A stretch of 64,000 nt of DNA from the NCBI RefSeq assembly GCF_020215645.1, contig NZ_CP084058.1, positions 3,534,001 through 3,598,000 of the forward strand. Reading direction: 5' to 3'. The stretch is from Nonomuraea gerenzanensis (lineage in GTDB: Bacteria > Actinomycetota > Actinomycetes > Streptosporangiales > Streptosporangiaceae). The notes under the pieces were generated by a model. The model did no database searches and was not told where the DNA came from. It was given only the letters and a program-made list of their open reading frames with translations. Made by a program: the position numbers and the translations under genes. Shown piece by piece: positions 46,568 through 53,943 of the stretch (the stretch's first letter is position 1; each line of letters begins with the position of its first letter).

Positions 46568-48930
46568 ACGTGGGCGAACTCTTCGCGACCATCGACGTGA
46601 AGGACCGGGGCACGAGCAAGGTCAGCCGCTTCATGGCCTTCATGCGCGACGCCGCGAAGAAGCTCGACATCGACGTGGGCAAGCTCGGCAAGTCGGCCGC
46701 CGCGACGGGCGCCAAGTTCACTGCCACGGCGCTCCAGATGTCCTCCATGGCGGCCTCAATGGCTGCGGCCGCGCAGGGCGCGGTCGGTCTGGTCGCGGCC
46801 CTGGCCCCGGCGGGAGGCATCGTCGCTGCCCTGCCGGGCGTGATCGCACTCGGTGTCGGCGCGATGGCCACCCTCAAGGTTGCCCTGCTCGGCGTCGGGG
46901 ACGCCTTCGGCGCAGCCCTGGGCGACGACCCGAAGAAGTTCGAGGAGAGCTTGGCCGGGCTCTCACCTGCGGCGCAGGCCGCCGCGCGTGAGCTGCGCTC
47001 GGTCAAGCCCGCGATCGACGGGCTGCGGTCCGCCGTCCAGGACGACTTCTTCGCGCCGCTGGCCGGCCAGATCCGAGCTGTAGCGGACGCCGTGGTCGGG
47101 CCGCTGCGCAGCGGAATGCAGGGCGTGGCGCGGGAGTTCGGTCTCGCTGGCGCGGAGGCGGCGCGGTTCGCCTCCTCCTCGGCGACGGTGGCGGCGATCT
47201 CGTCCATCTTCGGATCGCTGCGTTCGGCGGTCGCTGCACTGCAGCCCGCCATCCAGCCCGTGCTGGCTGGCTTCCGCGACATCGCTGTGGTGGGCGCGTC
47301 CTTCTCCTCCGGGCTGGCTCCCGGCATCGCTTCAGCGGCTCAGCGGTTCGGAGAGTTCCTATCGAACGCTGCTAACAGCGGTACCGCACTTAGCTGGATG
47401 CAGGGTGCGCTGGACGTGTTCAAGCAACTCGGCCAGGTCGGTGGCGACGTGATCGGCATCTTCAAGTCGATCTTCTCGGCGATGTCCTCCGGCGCGTCGG
47501 GGGCGCTGGGCGCGATCGGCCAGCTCCTTGATCAGCTCAACGCGTTCCTGGCCAGCGCGCAGGGTCAGCAGGCCCTCGTCGCGATCTTCGGCGCGTTGTC
47601 GCAGGTCGGAAGCGCCTTGATGCCGATCTTCCGAGCGCTCGGAGGCTCGCTCGCGCAGGTCGCACCGCACATCGGCGCCATCGCGACGGCGCTCGGTCCG
47701 GGGCTCGCTGCTGCGGTCTCCGCGCTCGGGCCAGCCCTGGCGGCCTTGGGTCCGGGGCTGACCATGGTCGCCCAGATGCTCGCACAAGCGTTCGCGAGCC
47801 CTGAGCTGCAGTCCGGCCTGCTCATGCTGGGGCAAGGGCTCTCCGCGGCTCTGGCTGCGGTGGCTCCTCTGCTGCCAGTGGTAGCGCAATTAGCGGGGAT
47901 CTTGGGCCAAGTACTCGGCATTGCGCTGAGTAATCTCTCGGCTGCGCTCGGTCCGGTGATCAGTGCCTTGTCGAGCGCCCTACAACCGGCCCTGGCGTCC
48001 ATTTCGTCCGCTTTTGCCCAACTAGGGCCCGCGATGCAGCCCATTTATGCAGCTTTTGGGCAGATTGCAGGCGCAATCGTGCAGTCTGTGCTGCCGCCGA
48101 TCTTGCAGCTCGTCCCGTCGCTGCTGGATGGGCTAGTTCCTGCCTTTGTCGAACTGATCAATGCTGTTAATCCGCTTATTCCGCTCTTGACCGATTTGCT
48201 GGTCATGGCGATCAAGGACATCCTGCCAGCGGTCGTCCCCGTCATCCCGATCGTGACCCAACTCGGAGTCGCCTTCGTGCAGATGGGCGCCAAGGTGGCC
48301 CAGATCGTCGCGCAGATCAAGCCCGCCATCGAGGCCGGAGTCGCGATCTTCCGCTGGATGTACAACGTCCTTGTCGGTCACAGCGTGATTCCAGACATGG
48401 TCAACGCCATCGGCACGTGGATCGGGACGAAGTTGGTCGGCTGGTTCACCGCGCTGCCCGGCAAGATCAAAAACGCGATGTCGTCCATAGGCCCGACCAT
48501 GGCAGGCATCGCCTCGGACGTCGTTTCCGGCTTCTGGAACAAACTCCAGTCGCTGGCCAGCGGCCTGTACAACAACGTCCGCAACTTCTTCTCCAACATC
48601 GTCAAGAGCGCCAAGGACGCCCTCGGCATCAAGTCGCCGTCGAAGGTGTTCGCCCAAATCGGAGCCTTCATGATGCAAGGCATGTCGATCGGCGTGGACA
48701 AGGGCCGCGGAGTCGTCGTGTCCTCGCTGAAGAAGGTGGCCACGCTCGCGACGCGGACCGCGATGCCAGACCTGTCGGTGCCCGGCGTAACCGTCCCGGA
48801 CGGTCTCGGCGGGGGTCGCGCCTCGTCGCGGACGGTAGTGAACGTGACGAACCACTACCCGCAGGCCGAACCGACCTCCGTGACCGTGAACCGGTCGCTC
48901 CAGTACGTCGGCGCAATGGGGGTGATCTGA
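46558..48930 (+). CDS. Tape measure protein
   Basis: A 790-aa protein setting tail length. N-terminal charged segment, then long hydrophobic helices (LVAALAPAGGIVAALPGVIA), many Ala/Leu/Gln-rich repeats through residues 230-520 and a C-terminal region with an aggregate of short hydrophobic helices. At the usual 0.15 nm per residue the tail would be near 120 nm (inference). GTG start with GGAGGTGAG upstream. Copy 10 of the 24-bp repeat is inside it. Confidence 0.92.
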   Translation: MALNVGELFATIDVKDRGTSKVSRFMAFMRDAAKKLDIDVGKLGKSAAATGAKFTATALQMSSMAASMAAAAQGAVGLVAALAPAGGIVAALPGVIALGVGAMATLKVALLGVGDAFGAALGDDPKKFEESLAGLSPAAQAAARELRSVKPAIDGLRSAVQDDFFAPLAGQIRAVADAVVGPLRSGMQGVAREFGLAGAEAARFASSSATVAAISSIFGSLRSAVAALQPAIQPVLAGFRDIAVVGASFSSGLAPGIASAAQRFGEFLSNAANSGTALSWMQGALDVFKQLGQVGGDVIGIFKSIFSAMSSGASGALGAIGQLLDQLNAFLASAQGQQALVAIFGALSQVGSALMPIFRALGGSLAQVAPHIGAIATALGPGLAAAVSALGPALAALGPGLTMVAQMLAQAFASPELQSGLLMLGQGLSAALAAVAPLLPVVAQLAGILGQVLGIALSNLSAALGPVISALSSALQPALASISSAFAQLGPAMQPIYAAFGQIAGAIVQSVLPPILQLVPSLLDGLVPAFVELINAVNPLIPLLTDLLVMAIKDILPAVVPVIPIVTQLGVAFVQMGAKVAQIVAQIKPAIEAGVAIFRWMYNVLVGHSVIPDMVNAIGTWIGTKLVGWFTALPGKIKNAMSSIGPTMAGIASDVVSGFWNKLQSLASGLYNNVRNFFSNIVKSAKDALGIKSPSKVFAQIGAFMMQGMSIGVDKGRGVVVSSLKKVATLATRTAMPDLSVPGVTVPDGLGGGRASSRTVVNVTNHYPQAEPTSVTVNRSLQYVGAMGVI
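47371..47394 (+). promoter_or_regulatory. Dispersed 24-bp inverted-repeat site, copy 10
   Basis: Left half GCTAACAGCGG, spacer TA, right half CCGCACTTAGC. It is inside the tape measure gene, coding for ANSGTALS, the same peptide start (ANSG) as in copy 6. As a roadblock it would stop late transcription mid-gene. Confidence 0.7.
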
Positions 48931-48931
48931 C

Positions 48932-49801
48932 ATGCCGAGCTACCAACTCGACGGCGTGCCGCTGGACCACCCGGCCGGCTGCTGGCGAACCAAGAAGGGG
49001 ACGCAGAGGCGGCCATTGCCCGGCGCGAGGGCCGTGAAGGTCTCCGTGCCGGGCCGGCATGGGGACATCCCGGTTGCGGGCCTCGACCTGGAGGCCACGA
49101 CGTTCGGCCTGACGTTCAAGGTGACGTCAGCCACCCCCTCGGGGGCGGACGGCGGCTACGAGCAGATGGAGCGCAACCTGGAAGCGCTGTCGGCGCTCCT
49201 TGGGACGCGCCACCGGCTGATGAAGCTGCGCTACCAGGCCGGGTCGCTGGTCCGCGTCGCCGACGTGCAGATCACGGCCGCCAGCGAACCGGACGTCAAC
49301 ACCGGCGCCGCGACCGCCCGGCTCACAGCTGTGGTCGAGGTGCCCGGCGCGCTGTGGCGGGACGAATCCGAGTCCACCTGGGCAGGCGAGCCCAACCAGC
49401 TCGCCCAGGCGGTGACCACGCTCGCGGGTGCGACCGGGCCCATCACGGATGCGCTGTTGCGGTTTACCGGCCCGGCCGTGCAGCCGTCGATCGGGGACGT
49501 CGCCACCGGCGGATGGGTGCTGCGTCCGGGCGGTCTGCTGGCGGGGGAGAGGCTGCTGATCGACTGCGGGCGCATGCAGGCAGCGGTCGTCACCGACGAT
49601 ACGTGGGACTTGGCCGCTGGGGACGACGTGACGGGGGAGATCGACGCGATCGGCCCCGGCTCGCAGTTCCGGTGGTTACACCTGACGCCGTCCGTCGCAG
49701 TAGCCGATCCCTTCTCGCGCGCGGTGCTCGTCTCCACCTCGGCGACGAGCACTGACGCCTTATCCACGGTGGAGATCAGAGCCCGCCGCGCTTACCTATA
49801 G
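48932..49801 (+). CDS. Distal tail protein
   Basis: A 289-aa protein after the tape measure. The N-terminal domain (YQLDGVPLDHPAGCWRTKKG, TFGLTFKVTSATP, LLGTRHRLMKLRYQAG) matches the Dit/SPP1 gp19.1-like ring protein of siphovirus baseplates, with a C-terminal beta domain. Its stop is followed by the long palindrome-rich gap. Confidence 0.82.
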   Translation: MPSYQLDGVPLDHPAGCWRTKKGTQRRPLPGARAVKVSVPGRHGDIPVAGLDLEATTFGLTFKVTSATPSGADGGYEQMERNLEALSALLGTRHRLMKLRYQAGSLVRVADVQITAASEPDVNTGAATARLTAVVEVPGALWRDESESTWAGEPNQLAQAVTTLAGATGPITDALLRFTGPAVQPSIGDVATGGWVLRPGGLLAGERLLIDCGRMQAAVVTDDTWDLAAGDDVTGEIDAIGPGSQFRWLHLTPSVAVADPFSRAVLVSTSATSTDALSTVEIRARRAYL

Positions 49802-50574
49802 ACCGCAAGGGCAGGCACAGTCAGCAGAACGATGGAGTGCGCAGAGGATTGGCAGGGGCCATCTAATTCATTTCATTCCATCCATGGATGAAATGAAATG
49901 AATCCCCGGATGGAAAGAAAGTTAGATGAAAAGAATCCATCCATGGATGGATTCTCGGCGGACGGCGGAGTGAACCGCAGAGGAGGGGTTGCCCTGACTG
50001 GGACGCGTAGTTGCTAGACTGTGTCTGCTCGGACGGGCGGCTAGTACCGCCGCCACGTCGAGAGATCTGGGGTGACCCCGCTCCTGGCCGCCTAAACCGT
50101 AGAGCGGGGCCTGACGGACCAGCTAGCGCTACTACTAGCTAGGCCCGATCCCCTTCAGTAGGTCAAGCAGGGCGATCAGGAGTTGGATCATCACTAACCA
50201 CTCCTGATCGTCCGGCTCGCCGGAGCCTACTGCTTGCATTCGTTCCTCCATCCGGACCGATGTGCCTTGAGGGGCGGCCGCGGTCCGTTCAGCCGCTCCG
50301 CGAGACACCCACGTGGACTGGGCCAGTTGGATCTCTCGCGGCACGGCCGAGCGAAATGTGGAGCGAAGGCGAAGCGTGGGCTACGAGCCGTAAGTCTAGC
50401 GTGACTAAAGCCTACGTACGCCATTCTCTGTGGATGTCTGTGCAGCGAAAGGAAGCAATCGTCATTGACGAAGACCTTGACTTCTCCATAATTCTGAAGT
50501 CAGGAGCCTGTAAGGCGAGTTCATGGCAGGTTTTCTGGGCGAAGTTGCTTTCTCTTGCAGCTTGAGTCAAGGCG
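49802..50574. other. Palindrome-rich non-coding region with candidate structured RNAs
   Basis: 773 bp with no rightward gene. In order: a 38-bp near-perfect palindrome (49866-49903, one mismatch pair, centre CCATGG), a 24-bp perfect palindrome (49932-49955, same centre), a TAGACT -10-like box (50015-50020) downstream of TTGCCC, then hairpins GGCGG/CCGCC (50036-50051), CCCCGCTC/GAGCGGGG (50076-50109), AGCTAG/CTAGCT (50121-50140) and CGATCAGGAGT/ACTCCTGATCG (50173-50210). A reverse TAGACT box lies at 50393-50398. A small reverse ORF lies between the boxes. The two tail modules start right after it. Confidence 0.7.
50135..50239 (-). CDS. Tiny reverse-strand hydrophobic peptide
   Basis: A 34-aa frame with GGAGG five bases before its ATG. 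It ends in an amphipathic or membrane-like helix (WLVMIQLLIALLDLLKGI). A TAGACT box 154 bp upstream on the same strand could drive it. It runs against the whole late operon. Size, hydrophobicity and adjacent hairpins resemble small prophage toxins, but a longer in-frame start (50344) exists and coding is not certain. Confidence 0.45.
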   Translation of the reverse strand: MQAVGSGEPDDQEWLVMIQLLIALLDLLKGIGPS

Positions 50575-53301
50575 GTGCGTGGCGTGACTTATGATCTTCG
50601 TCTCGTCGTCTTCGCCCCGACTGGCCCTCGTCGAGGAGTGCTTTCACATCCATCGAGCCTTGAGGTCGCCTTTCCTCTCAATGACGTGCCATCGCTCAAG
50701 CTCAGCTACACCACCATGGCGACCGGCGCTGCCTTGCTCGACCAGCCGTGCGAGATCGCCGTCGAGTGGAGCACGGATGGAACCGTGTGGACCGAAGCGC
50801 CGGACTCGCGCTTCCTGCGTATCAAGCGCCGTGGCGACGACTGCGACACAACCGGGCTGGCCCAGTTCGAGCTGCCGGGTTTCGTGTGGATGCTCCGCAA
50901 GATCGTGCTCCATCCCGGTATGGCGCCGCTGGCGGACGGCAAGAGGGCGTTCCTCAGCGCGACCGCCGGGGAGATCCTGCAGACGTTCATCGGGGAGGCC
51001 AAAGGCCGGGGCGCGGTGCCGGGCCTGCAATGGGACTTCACACCGGACGAGGACAGCGCGGGCCAGGCGTGGGACAAGGTCATCACGATCTACTACCAGC
51101 CGGGCATGGACGCGCTCACGGCGCTGCAGAACCTTGCCGAGCAGGGCGTGTGCGACTTCCGCACGTCCGGCCGTACCGTCCAGGTGTTCAACGCCGACAC
51201 TGCGATCGGCCGCGACCTGGCGTCCGGGCCCAGCCCGGTGGACTTGCGGTACGGGCGCGACGTCGCCGAAGCGCCCGACGAGGGCACGCTGGAGGACACG
51301 GCGTCATCCGTGCTCATCGTCGGAGACAACGGGCTCGTCAAGACGTTCACCAACCCCGCCGCTGTCCAGCCGTGGGGCCCCTGGGAGCAATACGTCGGCG
51401 CGGGCGGCGTCTCCGACGAGGGGACCGCGACGATTCTCGCGCAGTCCGCGCTCGAACGCGCCGGAGGCGAGCGGGTGCAGCGGACACGCGGCGTCGTTTT
51501 GTACGGCGCGCGCTGGCTGCCGCTGAAGGACTACCGGCCCGGTGACCGGGTGCTCGCGCCGGGAGACGGCGGGACGCTGGAGCCGCTGCGGATCCGGCAG
51601 GTGACGTTGGCGCGCAATTCGACAGGCGTGCTCGGTGGGTCGCTGGTGCTGCATGACCGGTTCCTGGAGCGGGACATCCGGCTGGCCAGGCGGACGGCTG
51701 GGATCGTCGGTGGTTCGACGGCGGACGGAGGGTCCGGGGCGCAACCGAGCCCGGAAGCGCCCGAGCCGCGCACGCCGACGGCCCCTGCCGGGCTGATCGT
51801 GAACCCGCTCCCGTACATCGACGAGCACGGCCTGCCGCACGGGCAGGTGACGGTCTCGTGGGGCGCGGTCACCTCCGACGTCGGCGGGGTCGCGTTGAAC
51901 GTGGGCGGCTACGAGCTGTTCATGCGGCTCAACGAGACTGGCGCGCCGTGGTTCTTCGTCACCTCGACGGAGGCGGGCGACACCACGGCGACGTACTCGC
52001 CGCTCGTCATCGGCGAGTCGTACGTCTTCAAGGTCCGGGCGGTGAACCTCGGCAAGGTCGGAGCGTTTTCGCCCGAGGTGGCAGTTACGATTCCCGACGA
52101 CGACGAAGCGCCGCCGGTCCCGACCGTGCCGCAGCTCTCCACGCGTCTGGGCGTGGTCCGGGCCACGTGGAACGGGCTCGGGGTCGGCTCGGTGCCGATG
52201 CCGCCGGACTTCCTGCACGTCCGCGCATGGATGCAGGACCCGCTTGCGCCCGGCTGGTCGGAGATCGGCATGCTGGGCGAGGCCGGGGCGATCCTCGTCC
52301 CGAACCTGCCGTACGGCGCGGACAGGCAGTTCCGGTTCACGTCCATCGACCGGTCCGGCAACGAGTCGGCCCCGTCCGCGTCGGCGACGATCGCCGCGGT
52401 GCAGCTCGTCCAGGGCGACGCCGCGAACGAGAGCATCACGACGGGCGCGCTGGTCGCGAACGCGGTCACCGCCGACAAGCTGGCCGCCGGGGCGGTCGAG
52501 GCCGAGCACATCACCGCTGGCGCGGTGGTGGCCGACAAGCTCGCCGCGGTCCTGACGCTGTCCACGCGGGTCGTCGCGGGCGGCGCGTCCGGGGCTCGGG
52601 TCGAGCTCAACAGCTCGGGCCTGGTGGCGTTCAACGGCTCCGGCCAGCAGACCGCCAGCATCTCGGCTGCCACCGGCGCGGTAAGCATCGTGGGCCAGCT
52701 CGCGTCCGGGGTGACCGGCGCGCGGATCGTGGTCAACCCCGCGGGTGCGGCGAATCCGGAGATCCGTTTCATCCCGGGCAGCGGCGTCAACCAGTCGCGC
52801 ATCTACAGCGACGGCTCCCGCTTTACCGGGGAGGCGACGCTGGTCATGGAGTCGGGCACCAACCAGGCGAGCACCGCGATGTGCCGTCTGACCCACGCGG
52901 CCGGGTTCTGGCAGGCGGCCATCTTGAATCCGTCGAACGGGGAGCAGCGCGGCGGCGCGGTGTCGGCGGTTGAGGGGCAGGCGTCGATCGGGTGGGTGCA
53001 CCCGAGCCAGCAGGACCAGCTCCTCGTGTTCGATCAGTCCGGGACGTTCCACCGGGGGACGTGGCTGTATGCCAACGACTCCGGCTTGATCATGCTGTCG
53101 GTCTCGGTGTCCAGGGGTGCCACCTACTACCAGGTGGCTCTCGGCTTCTCCTTCCCGACCGTGCCGAAGGTGACGTTCACGGCTGAGCAGGTGACCACGA
53201 TGCAGTTGTTCTCCCGGACCAACAGCGACTTGTTCTTCTTCGACCCGTCCGCCGGGACCTCGCCGCCGGTGCGGACCTTCCATATCTGGGCCTGGAGGTG
53301 A
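50575..53301 (+). CDS. Large tail protein, module 1 (tail hub/spike with FN3-like domain)
   Basis: A 908-aa protein (GTG start). Residues about 1-360 form a baseplate-hub-like domain (LVVFAPTGPRRGVL, FPLNDVPSLKLSYT, RFLRIKRRGDDCD, GPSPVDLRYGRDVAEAPDEG). A Gly/Ser linker leads to a fibronectin-like domain (about 400-620), then the repeat ANAVTADKLAAGAVEAEHIT typical of trimeric phage spikes, and a C-terminal beta-rich tip (TMQLFSRTNSDLFFFD). It is a paralogue of the protein at 53921. Confidence 0.82.
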   Translation: MRGVTYDLRLVVFAPTGPRRGVLSHPSSLEVAFPLNDVPSLKLSYTTMATGAALLDQPCEIAVEWSTDGTVWTEAPDSRFLRIKRRGDDCDTTGLAQFELPGFVWMLRKIVLHPGMAPLADGKRAFLSATAGEILQTFIGEAKGRGAVPGLQWDFTPDEDSAGQAWDKVITIYYQPGMDALTALQNLAEQGVCDFRTSGRTVQVFNADTAIGRDLASGPSPVDLRYGRDVAEAPDEGTLEDTASSVLIVGDNGLVKTFTNPAAVQPWGPWEQYVGAGGVSDEGTATILAQSALERAGGERVQRTRGVVLYGARWLPLKDYRPGDRVLAPGDGGTLEPLRIRQVTLARNSTGVLGGSLVLHDRFLERDIRLARRTAGIVGGSTADGGSGAQPSPEAPEPRTPTAPAGLIVNPLPYIDEHGLPHGQVTVSWGAVTSDVGGVALNVGGYELFMRLNETGAPWFFVTSTEAGDTTATYSPLVIGESYVFKVRAVNLGKVGAFSPEVAVTIPDDDEAPPVPTVPQLSTRLGVVRATWNGLGVGSVPMPPDFLHVRAWMQDPLAPGWSEIGMLGEAGAILVPNLPYGADRQFRFTSIDRSGNESAPSASATIAAVQLVQGDAANESITTGALVANAVTADKLAAGAVEAEHITAGAVVADKLAAVLTLSTRVVAGGASGARVELNSSGLVAFNGSGQQTASISAATGAVSIVGQLASGVTGARIVVNPAGAANPEIRFIPGSGVNQSRIYSDGSRFTGEATLVMESGTNQASTAMCRLTHAAGFWQAAILNPSNGEQRGGAVSAVEGQASIGWVHPSQQDQLLVFDQSGTFHRGTWLYANDSGLIMLSVSVSRGATYYQVALGFSFPTVPKVTFTAEQVTTMQLFSRTNSDLFFFDPSAGTSPPVRTFHIWAWR

Positions 53302-53305
53302 CGCG

Positions 53306-53779
53306 GTGCCGGACGACTGGCAGGTCACGGAGGTGACCGACACGGCCGATGAGTCGGGGCGGGTTGAAGCGTGGGAGATCACGCTGACCCGGGCGGCCGA
53401 TGGCGTCACGGTCGGGGTGTTCCTGCCGAAGGTGGCGATCGAGTCCACCGCCGTGGCGTGCGCGCTGGCCTCGACGGATGAGGCGATCGACGTGCTGATG
53501 CACCGCGCGGTCCATCCAATCTACGAGCCGAACCTGCCCGAGACGAACCCGTGGCAGCTCAGCGGCGAGCAGGCCCGCGCCGCCGTGCTTGAGCGGGTCG
53601 AGCGATGCAAGCGCGACCATGCGATCGTCACGACAGCCGTGCCGAGGGCTCCTACTGCGGCCGCGCGGAAGGCAGCCGACGTGCTCGCCCCGGTGAGGTC
53701 GCACGTGCGGATCGACCCGGTGAAGGCCGCCGCCACGCGACTGGAGCACCAGCGGGCTCTCCTGCAGACGAGGGCGTGA
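53306..53779 (+). CDS. Small tail-module protein, module 1
   Basis: A 157-aa protein (GTG start, 4 bp after the first large tail gene). N-terminal beta part and C-terminal helices (QARAAVLERVERCKRDHAIV). In position it corresponds to the 220-aa protein at 56734 in module 2, but the two sequences are not obviously similar. Function unknown, possibly a tail-tip chaperone. Confidence 0.65.
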   Translation: MPDDWQVTEVTDTADESGRVEAWEITLTRAADGVTVGVFLPKVAIESTAVACALASTDEAIDVLMHRAVHPIYEPNLPETNPWQLSGEQARAAVLERVERCKRDHAIVTTAVPRAPTAAARKAADVLAPVRSHVRIDPVKAAATRLEHQRALLQTRA

Positions 53780-53943
53780 TGGAAGACCTGGTGGTCGAGC
53801 CGGGCCGGATCATCGCCGTGCTGCGCCGCCGCATCGAGGACCTGACGTACGAGAACGCTGTGCTGTCGGCGGCTGTCGATCAGCAGCGCGATGAGATCAA
53901 CGAACTGAGGGGGAGCAGCGGTGCAGGTGATCATCCCGGGTGA
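53779..53943 (+). CDS. Short coiled-coil protein, module 1
   Basis: A 54-aa coiled coil (VEPGRIIAVLRRRIEDLTYE, NAVLSAAVDQQRDEINEL). ATG overlaps the previous TGA, and its end overlaps the next large tail gene by 23 bp. It corresponds in order to the coiled-coil membrane protein at 57393 in module 2. Confidence 0.65.
   Translation: MEDLVVEPGRIIAVLRRRIEDLTYENAVLSAAVDQQRDEINELRGSSGAGDHPG

Noticed and set aside
50260..50565. 101-codon forward frame in the palindrome-rich gap
   Set aside because: No ribosome-binding site, no domain, odd composition; kept as non-coding.
51304..53448. 714-codon reverse frame over the first large tail gene
   Set aside because: High-GC antisense artefact: Arg/Gly/Asp-rich, no domain, opposite to a well-supported tail gene.
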